From positions 1-64,000 of the forward strand of contig NZ_BOMW01000061.1 of the NCBI RefSeq assembly GCF_016862395.1: a DNA stretch of 64,000 bases, in the 5' to 3' direction. Source of the stretch: Actinoplanes siamensis. Lineage in GTDB: Bacteria; Actinomycetota; Actinomycetes; Mycobacteriales; Micromonosporaceae. A program made the translations under genes and the position numbers. Each line of letters opens with the position of its first letter. Position 1 is the stretch's first letter. The notes below the pieces were generated by a model. It was not told where the DNA came from. It saw only the letters and a list, made by a program, of their open reading frames with translations, and did not search any database. This document shows, piece after piece, positions 15,827 through 24,622 of this stretch.

Positions 15827-16708
15827 ATGCACGTCTTCGTCACCGGCGGCACCGGCACCATCGGCTCGGCCGTCGTCACCGAACTGCTCACGAACGGGCA
15901 CACCGTGCTGGCCCTGGCACGGTCGGACGGCTCGGAGCGGACACTGCGGGACGCCGGCGCCGAGGTGCTGCGCGGCACGCTGGCGGACCTCGACGTGCTG
16001 CGCGCCGGGGCGGCCCGGGCCGACGGCGTGGTCAGCCTGGCGTTCGGGCGCGACTACGGCAGCGCGGAGAGCCTGGCCGCGTCCATCGCCGAGGAGAGCG
16101 CCGCGATGACCGCGCTGGGCGAGGCGCTGGTCGGCGGCGAGCGGCCCATCGTCACGGTCTCCGGAACCCCGTGGGCGCCCGGCCGCGCCGCCACCGAGGC
16201 CGACCCGCTGCCCACCGACGGACCGGTCGGCGGGCGCGGCCGGTCAGTGAACGCGATGCTGGCGCTGGCCTCGCGCGGGGTCCGCGCGACGGCCGTGCGC
16301 ATGCCGCGCACCGTGCACCACAACGGCCAGGGCGGGTTCGCCGGGCTGCTGACCGAAACGGCGCGCCGGACCGGCGTCGCCGGCTACCCGGGCGACGGCG
16401 CCCAGCGCTGGCCGGCCGTCCACGCCCTGGACGCGGCGGTGCTGTTCCGGCTGGTCCTGGAGTCGGCGCCGGCCGGGACCGCCTGGCACGCGGTGGCCGA
16501 CGAGGGCGACGCGGTACGCGACATCGCCGCCGTCGTGGGCCGGCGACTGGGCCTGCCGGTGCGGCCCGTGCCGGAGGAGACCTTCGGCCCGTTCGGACCG
16601 ATCTTCGCGATGGACCAGCCGGCATCCAGCGCGCACACCCGCGCGGCGCTCGGCTGGCGGCCGGAGCACCCGAGCCTGCTCGCGGATCTGGAGAACATCC
16701 AGCCCTGA
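15827..16708 (+). CDS. NAD(P)-binding sugar-epimerase-like oxidoreductase (extended SDR)
   Basis: A 293-residue protein with an N-terminal Rossmann loop VTGGTGTIGSAVV and ARSDGSERT, which suggests NADP preference. WPAVHALDAAVLFRLVLE and the C-terminal GWRPEHPSLLADLE are typical of the atypical SDR group that is frequently paired with TetR repressors in actinomycetes. The classical Tyr-x-x-x-Lys pair is not clear, so it may bind rather than turn over NADP, or use other residues. GAGGAG lies seven bases before the ATG. Control by the divergent TetR is very likely, and the inducer may be an electrophile or drug-like molecule (inference). Confidence 0.8.
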   Translation: MHVFVTGGTGTIGSAVVTELLTNGHTVLALARSDGSERTLRDAGAEVLRGTLADLDVLRAGAARADGVVSLAFGRDYGSAESLAASIAEESAAMTALGEALVGGERPIVTVSGTPWAPGRAATEADPLPTDGPVGGRGRSVNAMLALASRGVRATAVRMPRTVHHNGQGGFAGLLTETARRTGVAGYPGDGAQRWPAVHALDAAVLFRLVLESAPAGTAWHAVADEGDAVRDIAAVVGRRLGLPVRPVPEETFGPFGPIFAMDQPASSAHTRAALGWRPEHPSLLADLENIQP

Positions 16709-16826
16709 GCGGAGTCGGCCCGGCGCGAGCCGAGCCGGGCACGGCCGGCACGGGCGTACCACCAGCAAGCCGGCACGACCCGAAGCGGCCGGAACCCGGA
16801 CCGGGTCCCGGCCACGCCCCGGAGGA

Positions 16827-17372
16827 TCAGCCGCAGGCGATCCCGTTGCGGTCCGGGTCGAGCTTCTGGCGGTCCTCGACCACCACCTTGACCCGGCTGA
16901 AGCCGTGCGCCTTCAGCCAGGCGCAGCGGTCCCGCACGCCCTTCGGGAAGTTCAGCGGGACGCACTGGGCCCGCGTGCCGTAGTTCCGGTCGCAGCCGTC
17001 CACCGTGGGAGCCACCTTCACCGGGTTCTTCGGCGACCTGCCGGGCTTGATCCGGGCCCGGCCGGGCTGGCCGGCGAACGACTGGACGAACGGAGCCGGA
17101 GCGGCGTGGGCCCTCGGCCGCACGGCGCTCTCGGTGACCGGCGTCGCCGAAGCGACCGGCGTGGCGGAGCTGACCGGCGGGGCCGGGGCCGCGCCCAGAC
17201 CCGCCCGCTGCCGGCCGTCGCGATCGGCCCGGCCGACCGGCAACCGCCCCTGGGCCGCGGCCGGTGTGCTCGCCACCCGCGCGTCGCTCTGGTCGGCCAC
17301 CACCGTCCACGCCGCCGCCCCGCACAGGGTCGCGGCCGCCAGCACGATCGCGGTGAGACGCATCCGGCTCAT
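16827..17372 (-). CDS. exported protein with excalibur calcium-binding domain
   Basis: A 181-residue secreted protein, last gene of the glycan operon. ATG 17372 overlaps the oxidase stop (ATGA). An N-terminal helix (MRLTAIVLAAATLCGAAAW) acts as signal peptide or anchor, then comes a long Ala/Pro/Ser/Val linker, then the excalibur domain: CDRNYGTRAQCVPLNFP, CAWLKAHGF and the end motif KLDPDRNGIACG, whose DxDxNG loop binds Ca2+. Such domains attach to wall-associated proteins; here it may help hold the surface glycan or its oxidase at the envelope. Confidence 0.8.
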   Translation of the reverse strand: MSRMRLTAIVLAAATLCGAAAWTVVADQSDARVASTPAAAQGRLPVGRADRDGRQRAGLGAAPAPPVSSATPVASATPVTESAVRPRAHAAPAPFVQSFAGQPGRARIKPGRSPKNPVKVAPTVDGCDRNYGTRAQCVPLNFPKGVRDRCAWLKAHGFSRVKVVVEDRQKLDPDRNGIACG

Positions 17373-19522
17373 CCGACCTTCACCCACTTCGCCACCGACG
17401 GGACACCGTTGGCGCCGACCGCGAAGAGCATGTACCAGCCCGGTGGCGCCAGATTGGGGTTGCTGGTCAGGTTCAGCGCGATCCGGTTGCCGTCGACGGT
17501 CATCGGCAGGTCGACGAACCGCTGGTTCGGGTCGCTGGAGTGGGTCACCGCGGCCGGGCGGATCAGCTCCGCCTTCACGATCGGCTGGTCGACGGTGATC
17601 GTGTTGGAGCTGCCGTACGTCCAGTCCGTGCCGGACAGTCCGGTGATCTGCGGGCGGGCGCCGCGGAACAGGTAGGGCGGCGAGTACACCGAGATCCGCA
17701 TGTCGAAGGTGCCGTTGCCGGGGTTGTCACCGATCGCCATGACCCGGCCGTCCGGCAGCAGGAACGCCGACGAATGGTAACCGCGCGGCACCGGGTCGAC
17801 GGCCATGCCCGGCGTGAACGTGTCGGTGGCCGGGTCGTACATCGACGCCTCGTGGACCGGGTCGGCCCGGTTGTGCAGGCCACCGCCGGTCTCGAAGACC
17901 TTGCCGTCGGGCAGGATCACCGCGGAGACGTACATCTTGCCCTGCGCCCCGGTCTGCGGCGTGCCGCCGGTCAGCGTGCCCTGCGGGATCTGCGGGCCGG
18001 CGGTGTAGACCGGCGAGGCCTGCTTGAGGTCGATCAGGTCGGTGAGCCGGTGCGCGTCGACGTTCGTCTCGTTGTTGCCGCCGCCGAGCGTGAGCACCCG
18101 CTGGTCCTGGGCGGGCGGCAGCAGCACGCTCATCGACTGGTCCCGCTCGTCCTTGCGGCGCAGGCCGGGGACCTCGGTGACGGTGCCGGCGGCGTAGTCG
18201 TAGATCGACGAACCGGTGCCGGACAGGCCGTTGCCGAAGACGTGGCTGCCGGTGTAGAAGAGCCGGCCGTCCTGCATCAGGATCATCGACGGGTACAGGC
18301 CCCAGAACGCCCAGGTCTGTTTGGCCTCGCCGACGCCGAGCCAGCGCTGCTGCCGGTCGGAGAAGTACTGGGTGAGCACCGTGCCGCTGGAGTCCTCGCC
18401 GAGGCCGCCGAGGCTGACCACGTCACCGTTGCCCAGGATCGTCGCGGACGGGTACCAGCTGCCCCCGGTCATGTCGTTGACCCGCTGGTACGAGCTGGTC
18501 TCCGGATCGAAGACGTACGAGTTGCGCAGCCCCTTGTACCCGTGGCTGCCGTCGGCCGCCGAGTAGTCCTTGTTACCGCCCATCACCAGGATCCGGCCGT
18601 CCCTGAGCTGGACGTGCCCGGAGCAGAACAGGTCCTCCGGCGTGGCCACCGGGGTGAACGTCCCGCTGCCCGGCCGGTAGATCGCGGTCTTGAACGTCTT
18701 GGCGGCGAACGCGTCCGGGTCGTTGCCGGACCCGGCGATCAGCAGCACGTCGCCGTTGCGCAGCAGGACGGCGTGGATGGCACGGACCGTGGACGGGAAC
18801 GGCATCACCGCCCAGGAGCCCTTGACGCACTTGTCGCCGGCGCTGCACGCGCCCTCCGGGGCGGCCTGGGTGGCGTCCACCATGGTGTAGTCGTCGGTCT
18901 TGAGGGTGCCGTTGCCGTAGATCGTGACGCCCCAGACGATCTGGTCGGTGTCCGGCGGGACCGGCGGGGTGCGCACGGTCTGCCTGGCCCACTCGGTTGT
19001 GACCGGCAGGCTGGCCAGGTCGGTCCAGTACACCCAACCCCGCGCGACATCGTGCCGGAACATCGTCATGACCGTGCTCGGGGTGCTGGTCTTGTACCAG
19101 ACCGACAGGTCGTACTGGTGGTCCGGGGTGACGTTGGGCGCGCACGAGGCGTCCTCGAGCATCATCGCCTTGCGGTCGCCCTCGCCGGCGTTGGCCAGGG
19201 TGACCGCCATGGACCGGCCGCCGCTGTGCGCGTCGGCGCTGAGTTCGAAGGTGTGCCCGTTGTTGCCGTACCCGGACTGCTCCCAGCAGACCGGGAAGCC
19301 GTCGCCGGCGATGGACTCCAGGCCGGGGTTGGCGATCAGGTTCGCGCCGGCTGACGCCGGGCGTCCGGGCAGAGCCAGCGTGAGTACGAGGGTGAGCACC
19401 AGCACCTGGGCGATGTGCGCCCGGTTGGCGCGGCTCAGCAGCGGCCGCGGGCGAGGCGCCGGGGCTTCCTTGCGGCCGGGTGGGTCGGCCTTCCGGAGAC
19501 GCGGCCGCGGGTGAGGCGTCAA
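17369..19522 (-). CDS. secreted mono-copper radical oxidase (galactose oxidase/GlxA-like)
   Basis: A 717-residue exported enzyme. The start is TTG 19522, which overlaps the upstream stop as TTGA with GGGAGGAAG before it. A signal peptide (LVLTLVLTLALPGRPASA) ends near residue 58, then comes a carbohydrate-binding-like domain (about 60-210), kelch repeats and a C-terminal E-set domain. All radical-copper residues can be recognised: Cys in DLFCSGHVQLRDGR, the cross-linked Tyr in GGSWYPSATI, the axial Tyr and His in RGYHSSAFLLPDGRV, and the second His in VTHSSDPNQRF. It would oxidise a primary alcohol of a sugar polymer to the aldehyde, releasing H2O2. Actinomycete relatives (GlxA) act with a cellulose-synthase-like enzyme at hyphal tips. 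Confidence 0.88.
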   Translation of the reverse strand: MTPHPRPRLRKADPPGRKEAPAPRPRPLLSRANRAHIAQVLVLTLVLTLALPGRPASAGANLIANPGLESIAGDGFPVCWEQSGYGNNGHTFELSADAHSGGRSMAVTLANAGEGDRKAMMLEDASCAPNVTPDHQYDLSVWYKTSTPSTVMTMFRHDVARGWVYWTDLASLPVTTEWARQTVRTPPVPPDTDQIVWGVTIYGNGTLKTDDYTMVDATQAAPEGACSAGDKCVKGSWAVMPFPSTVRAIHAVLLRNGDVLLIAGSGNDPDAFAAKTFKTAIYRPGSGTFTPVATPEDLFCSGHVQLRDGRILVMGGNKDYSAADGSHGYKGLRNSYVFDPETSSYQRVNDMTGGSWYPSATILGNGDVVSLGGLGEDSSGTVLTQYFSDRQQRWLGVGEAKQTWAFWGLYPSMILMQDGRLFYTGSHVFGNGLSGTGSSIYDYAAGTVTEVPGLRRKDERDQSMSVLLPPAQDQRVLTLGGGNNETNVDAHRLTDLIDLKQASPVYTAGPQIPQGTLTGGTPQTGAQGKMYVSAVILPDGKVFETGGGLHNRADPVHEASMYDPATDTFTPGMAVDPVPRGYHSSAFLLPDGRVMAIGDNPGNGTFDMRISVYSPPYLFRGARPQITGLSGTDWTYGSSNTITVDQPIVKAELIRPAAVTHSSDPNQRFVDLPMTVDGNRIALNLTSNPNLAPPGWYMLFAVGANGVPSVAKWVKVG

Positions 19523-20766
19523 GACTTCCTCCCGGTCAGGTAGATCAGCCTGTCGGAGATCAGGAAACGGACGACGAACGAGGCCAGCAGGGTCAGCAGG
19601 TTGCCGAGCAGCACGCCCAGGCTCAGCCCGCTGACCAGCAGGGCGAGCAGCGGGATGCGCAGCAGCAGGTCGGCGTTGCCCATCAGGAGGAACCTGCTGA
19701 ACCGGCTGACCGGGCCGCGGCTGCGGTGGTTGCGGTAGAGCAGCGTGTCGGCCAGCGCGAAGTTCCACACCACCGCGACCACGTTGGCCACCACCGCGGC
19801 GGCCGTGTAGTGCACCCCGGTGCAGGTCAGCAGCAACCAGAGCACGGCCTGGTTGGGCAGCAGCCCGGAGATGCCGATCAGCGCGAACGCCAGCATCCGC
19901 AGCCGGCCGGCGCCGAAACGCAGCCCGCCGACGTGCTTGAGGAAGCGGATCCCCTCGGCGGCTGTCGACTTCGACTCGCCGGCGTGCCGGGCTTGGAAGG
20001 TGTACGGCACCTCGACAATCCGGCCGGGACGGTTGCGGACGATCAGCTCCAGCAGGATCTTGTAGCCGAGCGGGCGTAGCTGCCCGGAATCCAGGGAGCT
20101 GGAGCGGATCGCGAACAGGCCGCTCATCGGGTCGCTGACCGACAGCAGGTTGTTCCGGAACAGGGTCTTGACCAGCAGCGTCGACCCGCGGGACACGAGT
20201 CTGCGATAGCCGTCGGCCAGGCCGCCGGTGCTGCCGCCGCTGGCGTACCGGCTGCCCACCACCAGGTCCGCGCCGTCGCGCAGCCCGGCCGCGATCAGGT
20301 CGGGCACGATCTCCGGCGGGTGCTGCAGGTCGGCGTCCATCACCACGATCCACTCGCCGCGGGCGATCCGCATGCCCTCGACCACGGCGCCGCCCAGGCC
20401 GCCGACGCCCTGGTCGCGGTGGTGCACGGTGATCGCGATCGGGTAGTGCGCGGCATGCGCGACGATCACCTCGGGCGTGCCGTCGGTGCTGTCGTCGACG
20501 AAGACGATCTCGGTGCCGTCGTGCGGCAGGGCGTTCGCCAGCCGCGCCAGCAGCGCCGGGACGTTGTCGCGCTCGTTGTAGGTGGGCACGATGATGCTCT
20601 GCCGCAGCACCGTGGGCGCCGGGCGCACGCCGATCTCGCCGGGCAGCACCGCCCGGGTCCGGCCGGGCCGGCGGTACGCCGCCAGCGAGAGGGTCTTCTC
20701 ACCGGGCGTGACGGGGGCCTGATGGCGCCCTCCGACCGCGGCCCGGCCGTGTGCCTGGGTGGTCAC
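19519..20766 (-). CDS. GT2 polyprenyl-phosphate glycosyltransferase fused to GtrA
   Basis: A 415-residue membrane protein from GTG 20766 (GTGA overlap, AAGGAGG upstream). Residues about 45-280 are a GT2 domain of the dolichyl-phosphate mannose synthase type: IIVPTYNERDNV, IVFVDDSTDGTPEV, and VVMDADLQHPPE carrying the DxD metal motif. Residues about 290-415 are a four-helix GtrA domain thought to flip the lipid-linked sugar. It would load a single sugar on a polyprenyl phosphate, the donor needed by the GT39-type enzyme of the next upstream gene. Confidence 0.87.
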   Translation of the reverse strand: MTTQAHGRAAVGGRHQAPVTPGEKTLSLAAYRRPGRTRAVLPGEIGVRPAPTVLRQSIIVPTYNERDNVPALLARLANALPHDGTEIVFVDDSTDGTPEVIVAHAAHYPIAITVHHRDQGVGGLGGAVVEGMRIARGEWIVVMDADLQHPPEIVPDLIAAGLRDGADLVVGSRYASGGSTGGLADGYRRLVSRGSTLLVKTLFRNNLLSVSDPMSGLFAIRSSSLDSGQLRPLGYKILLELIVRNRPGRIVEVPYTFQARHAGESKSTAAEGIRFLKHVGGLRFGAGRLRMLAFALIGISGLLPNQAVLWLLLTCTGVHYTAAAVVANVVAVVWNFALADTLLYRNHRSRGPVSRFSRFLLMGNADLLLRIPLLALLVSGLSLGVLLGNLLTLLASFVVRFLISDRLIYLTGRKS

Positions 20767-22388
20767 GGAGCCTCCTTGGTGATCCGGCGGATCTCGATGC
20801 GGCCGACGTCCTCGCCGAAGCGGGCCACCAGCGTCGAGTTCGTCAGCAGCGTGTTCACGGCGGGCAGGGTCTTCGAGTCGCCCCGCAGGGCCGGGGTGGA
20901 GACGATGTAGTCGACGTCGCGCCAGCCGTTCGGCAGCGTGGCCGCGACGCCCGGGTCCAGGTCCAGCTTGTAGAACCAGATGACCCGGTCCGGCTGGTAT
21001 CCGGCGTCGACGCACTCCAGCCAGAGCACGTCGTCGGCGACGACCCGGGTGTGCGCCCGGTCCGGCACCTCCTCGCGCAGGAACCGAGCGGCGGCCACGT
21101 ACCCGGAGTGATAGTTGGCGGTCACCGCCAGCTTGTTGCCGGAATACCAGCGGGGCGCGACCAGGGTGGCGGCGAGCAGCGCCAGGGCGACCAGCACGGC
21201 CGGCCGCGACCGCCCCGCCGGGGTGAGCTTGACCAGCAGGTCCAGCACTCCGGCCAGGGCGATGGCGAAGAACGGCAGCAGCTGTACGACGTACATCACC
21301 GGCAGGTGGCCACTGGGCCGGCAGGCGACCAGCACCAGGATCGCGCCGGCCACGGCGGGTGGGCGCAGCCGCCGTACGAACAGGCAGACGGCCGTCGCGG
21401 CCAGGCCGCCGAGCAGGACGAACCAGTCGTGGTCGAGCCAGGAGCGGACCAGCCCGTTGGCGATCGAACCGGCGTGGAAGATGCTGCCGCTGCCGGCGCG
21501 GTCGCCCAGCTGGAACTGCCAGGCGCCGATCAGCGACACGTGCCCGGCGCCGGGGAACAACTCGCCGCGCAGCGTCGCGTAGAGCGGGTAGAAGACGCCG
21601 ACCAGGACCAGGCCGCTGGTGTAGCCGCCGACCGCCCACGGCCGGGTGGAGCTGCGCGCGGTGTGCTGCCAGAGCGCCAGGACCACCGCGGGCAGCGCCA
21701 CGACGATGGTCTCCTTGCTGAGCACCGCGATCGCGGTGGCCGCGCCGGCGCCGGTGAAGGCCCACAGGTTGCGGTGCGGGGACAGCGCCAGGGCGAGGGC
21801 GGCGAGCATCCAGACCACGGCGAAGGTGTCCAGGTAGACGCCGCGGTACATGACCACGGTGAGCGGGGACAGCCCGAAGACGACAAGGGCGGTCGCGGAC
21901 GACCAGACCGCCATGCCGAGCCGGCGGGAGATCACGTAGACCAGCAGCAGGACGGCGCCGACCACCGGGAGCATGGCGATGCGGCCCACCGTGGCGACCG
22001 TCGCTCCGTCGGAGCCGGCCAGGCCGGGCAGCCAGGAGAGGCCGGCCAGCTGGATCCAGGCCAGCGGCGGGTGGTCGTACCAGTAGGTGTAGTGGGCCAG
22101 GCCGTGCCCGTGGGCGACCGCCCAGGCCTGGGCGAGGTAGGTGCCCTCGTCGTCGTTGATCATCGGGTAGCCGCTGATGTTGGCGCCGAGCACCAGCAGC
22201 ACCAGCGCGGTCAGGCCCACGGCGAGCAGGGCCTCGCGGCGGGTCAGGCGGCGCCGGCGTACCCTCGCAAGCCTTTGCCCGGCATCGGGATCGGGCAGCG
22301 GGAGGCGCGGCCGGGACGCCGGGACGACGCCTCCCCGCGCCTTCGGGATGATCGCGGTGGTCTGCTGCGACTCGCTGGTGGTGGTCAC
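20763..22388 (-). CDS. PMT-like (GT39) membrane glycosyltransferase
   Basis: A 541-residue polytopic membrane enzyme. The first periplasmic loop contains INDDEGTYLAQAWAV, the Asp-Asp/Glu motif of PMT/ArnT catalysis, and YWYDHPPLAW. About eleven hydrophobic segments follow, then a soluble C-terminal part of about 110 residues. GTG 22388 overlaps the upstream stop. The family transfers sugars from polyprenyl phosphates to proteins, lipids or glycans outside the membrane. With the GtrA fusion downstream it forms a donor-and-transfer pair that could decorate the polymer made by the cellulose-synthase-like enzyme. Confidence 0.85.
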   Translation of the reverse strand: MTTTSESQQTTAIIPKARGGVVPASRPRLPLPDPDAGQRLARVRRRRLTRREALLAVGLTALVLLVLGANISGYPMINDDEGTYLAQAWAVAHGHGLAHYTYWYDHPPLAWIQLAGLSWLPGLAGSDGATVATVGRIAMLPVVGAVLLLVYVISRRLGMAVWSSATALVVFGLSPLTVVMYRGVYLDTFAVVWMLAALALALSPHRNLWAFTGAGAATAIAVLSKETIVVALPAVVLALWQHTARSSTRPWAVGGYTSGLVLVGVFYPLYATLRGELFPGAGHVSLIGAWQFQLGDRAGSGSIFHAGSIANGLVRSWLDHDWFVLLGGLAATAVCLFVRRLRPPAVAGAILVLVACRPSGHLPVMYVVQLLPFFAIALAGVLDLLVKLTPAGRSRPAVLVALALLAATLVAPRWYSGNKLAVTANYHSGYVAAARFLREEVPDRAHTRVVADDVLWLECVDAGYQPDRVIWFYKLDLDPGVAATLPNGWRDVDYIVSTPALRGDSKTLPAVNTLLTNSTLVARFGEDVGRIEIRRITKEAP

Positions 22389-23638
22389 GCGGCGCCCGCC
22401 TCGGCGTTGCCCAGGTGCGCCCCGACGTGCGCGGTGAGCTCCCAGTCGCGGCGGCCGGTGTACTCGCGCCAGACCGCCCGCAGCGCGGCCACGCTCAGCA
22501 GCAGCGCGTACGGGAACGCGCCGAGGATCAGCCAGGCGAAGTGGCGCCACCGGACCCGCAGGCCGTACTGGATGCCGAAGTCGCGCAGGCCGACGGTCTG
22601 GAAGACGATGTTGGCGGCCATCGGGACCACCGGCACGAAGGTGAGCAGCGCGATGCCGACCGGCAGGTCGGCGAGCAGGGCCAGGGCGATGCCGATCGGG
22701 ATCGCGACGCCGGAGAACGCCTGCAGGAACGGGCCGGTCAGGGTGTACCGGGCGAGCAGCCGCTGGCGCAGCGGCAGCCGCCGCCACTCCCCCTTGCGCA
22801 GCACCTGCAGGAAACCCTGGTTCCACCGGGTGCGCTGCTTGAGCAGGCTGCCCAGCGAGTCCGGCGTCTCCTCACGGGTGACCAGCGACGCCTCGTAGGC
22901 GACGACCACTTTGGCGCCCCGGCTGGACAGGCGCACCCCGAGATCGCAGTCCTCGGCCAGGCAGGTGCCGTCCCAGCCGTTGGCGCCGCGCAGCACGTCG
23001 GTGCGGACGAACACGGTGTTGCCGCCGAGCGGGATGAAACCCTTGCTGGCGTGCAGGTGCAGCCGGCTGCGGAACCAGAAGAAGTACTCCAGGCAGTTGT
23101 GCAGGCTGTACCAGCTGGAGTGGTAGTTGATCAGCTGGACGCCGCCCTGGACCACGTCGGCTCCGGTGCTGCGGAACGCGTGGTCGACGTGTTCCAGCAG
23201 GTCCGGGTGCACCTGGTCCTCGGCGTCGAAGACCCCGACCACCTCGCCACGCACGTACGGCAGGGCGGTGTTCAGCGCGCGTGGCTTGTTCTTCACCGCG
23301 TTCTCGTCGGTGACCACCAGGATCCGCTCCGGCGCCGTCGCCGCGACCCGGTGGGCCACCTCGGCCGTCTCCGGGTCGTCGTGGCCGATGATCAGGATGA
23401 TCTCGTAGCCCTGGTGGGTGGAGCGCAGCAGCCGCTCCACCGTGTGCTCCAGCACGGCCTGCTCGTGCCGGGCCGGCACGAGCAGCGAGAACGTGACCCG
23501 GTGGTCGCCGTCCGGCTCGGCGAACCGGGTCGCGGCCAGCGTCTCCGGGGTGCGCCAGGCGTGCATCGTCCACCACAGCGTCACCGCGGCGAATGCGGAG
23601 AGGACGAGAGAAATGGAAATCATGACGGCGGCAGCCAA
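22385..23638 (-). CDS. processive GT2, cellulose/hyaluronan-synthase-like
   Basis: A 417-residue membrane glycosyltransferase, first gene of the five-gene operon. The motifs for processive synthesis are VVGVFDAEDQVHPD (DxD), TCLAEDCDLGVRL (catalytic ED) and KQRTRWNQGFLQVL (QxxRW). One N-terminal helix and about four C-terminal helices flank the catalytic domain. The start is uncertain: TTG 23638 has GAAAGGG eight bases upstream, while ATG 23623 has none. It probably makes a beta-linked surface polysaccharide. Compared with Streptomyces CslA it is shorter, so the polymer could differ. Confidence 0.85.
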   Translation of the reverse strand: MAAAVMISISLVLSAFAAVTLWWTMHAWRTPETLAATRFAEPDGDHRVTFSLLVPARHEQAVLEHTVERLLRSTHQGYEIILIIGHDDPETAEVAHRVAATAPERILVVTDENAVKNKPRALNTALPYVRGEVVGVFDAEDQVHPDLLEHVDHAFRSTGADVVQGGVQLINYHSSWYSLHNCLEYFFWFRSRLHLHASKGFIPLGGNTVFVRTDVLRGANGWDGTCLAEDCDLGVRLSSRGAKVVVAYEASLVTREETPDSLGSLLKQRTRWNQGFLQVLRKGEWRRLPLRQRLLARYTLTGPFLQAFSGVAIPIGIALALLADLPVGIALLTFVPVVPMAANIVFQTVGLRDFGIQYGLRVRWRHFAWLILGAFPYALLLSVAALRAVWREYTGRRDWELTAHVGAHLGNAEAGAA

Positions 23639-23851
23639 GATCGGGGCCCTTTCGGCAAAGGTTGAATCGCCACCAGAAATAGCGTTGCGGCGAGACCTTA
23701 TCGTCCCGTGTCCGGTGCGATTCAAGTCGATCAGAGCCTTTTCCCCTGATCCAGTGATCGACGCAAAAAAGACCTGAATTGTCCATTTTGTGGCGCTTGC
23801 TCGCATAGTCCGGTCGGATCGCCGACAGCCGGTAATCACTGCGGAAACACG
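23639..23851 (-). promoter_or_regulatory. probable promoter/leader of the glycan operon
   Basis: On the minus strand a TTGAAT box (about 23715) and TAAGGT lie about 19 bp apart, some 70 bp before the TTG start. An inverted repeat GATCAG...CTGATC lies further upstream. The box is weak. Alternatively the transcript begins beyond the terminator hairpin at 23852-23889, and this region is the distal part of an attenuated leader. Confidence 0.3.
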
Positions 23852-23889
23852 AAAAGGCATCCGCCCCGGCCGTCGGGCGGATGCCTTTT
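23852..23889. terminator. strong intrinsic terminator with 15-bp stem
   Basis: AAAAGGCATCCGCCC and its perfect complement are separated by an 8-nt loop and flanked by A and T runs, so the structure works in both directions. It lies 130 bp after the HD-domain gene (stop 24020) and 214 bp before the glycan operon start, both on the minus strand. Confidence 0.85.
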
Positions 23890-24019
23890 TCACTCAGGGC
23901 CGACGCAAGAATTTCTCACGCCTCGCAGGAGTGGCCTGCCGGAAAGAAGGTAACCCGGCTCACCTATTTCACGACACCCGCGGACGGATGACGCCGGCCC
24001 CACAACGGGCGGCCGGCGG

Positions 24020-24622
24020 TCAGGCGAGGCCGTGCCCATATGCCTCCACCAGCGGAAACAGGTCCGGCTCGCCGTACGTGCCGACCAGCTCGGCGAAGCG
24101 CGCCACCTTCGCCGGGCCGAAGCGGCCGACACCGACCGAGTACGCGCCGGCGGACACGAACGTCGGCGGGCTCTTCTTGCTGTGGAACTTGTCGGCGTAC
24201 ATCACCAGCTCCTCCTCCCCGGTCGCCGGGACGTACTCGCCGGGTGGCAGCGGCAGCCCCTGGTCCAGGATGTCGGAGCGGGTCACGCCCACCCCGGTGT
24301 GGCACGAGCAGAACCGGCACAGGTAGTCCGGGTAGCCCTCGTCCCGCAGCAGCTCGTGGCCGAGCAGCCCGTGCCGGATGTAGTTCGGGTGGTCCAGTAC
24401 GCCGTCGCGGCCGTAGAGGCGGTAGACGCCGATGTCGTGCAGCAGGCAGCCGGCCCGTACCAGGTCGATGTTCACCGCGAGATCGAGACGGTCGAGCAGG
24501 CGCTCCGCGATCCGGCAGACGATCTCGCAGTGCGTCCACACCGAGTCGAACGCCTCCGGGGTCGGCGCGACCCGCTCGTGCAGCCGCCGGATTTCCGTGT
24601 CGCTGGGGATCCACATGGTCAT
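24020..24622 (-). CDS. HD-domain phosphohydrolase-like protein
   Basis: A 200-residue soluble protein with a metal-binding HD domain: THCEIVCRIAERLLDRL (first His), then GCLLHDIGVYRL (the His-Asp pair), RHGLLGHELL and CRFCSCHTGVG, with further His ligands in their usual order. It resembles small HDIG-type hydrolases whose substrates are nucleotides or related phosphates. ATG 24622 is used; ATG 24616 is equally possible. Terminated by the hairpin at 23852-23889. No partner gene is adjacent in the same unit. Confidence 0.75.
   Translation of the reverse strand: MTMWIPSDTEIRRLHERVAPTPEAFDSVWTHCEIVCRIAERLLDRLDLAVNIDLVRAGCLLHDIGVYRLYGRDGVLDHPNYIRHGLLGHELLRDEGYPDYLCRFCSCHTGVGVTRSDILDQGLPLPPGEYVPATGEEELVMYADKFHSKKSPPTFVSAGAYSVGVGRFGPAKVARFAELVGTYGEPDLFPLVEAYGHGLA

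Noticed and set aside
20751..22898. Long plus-strand open frame opposite the glycosyltransferase genes, with similar long frames opposite 9161-10309, 45056-47338 and 58813-61167
   Set aside because: Their translations are Arg/Gly/Val/Gln-rich or His-rich low-complexity sequence, a normal mirror of high third-position GC. Protein motifs are clear on the opposite strand.
22385..23893. Extended start of the GT2 gene at 23893
   Set aside because: The extra N-terminus would be translated from the terminator hairpin and has no signal or homology. TTG 23638 or ATG 23623 fits the first membrane helix.
23890..24019. Possible c-di-AMP (ydaO) or c-di-GMP (GEMM) riboswitch
   Set aside because: A few short matches (GGGTTACC, CTTTCCGGCAG) resemble parts of known motifs, but the remaining conserved segments would fall in the coding end of the HD-domain gene and are not seen. 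Kept only as a leader to be tested.
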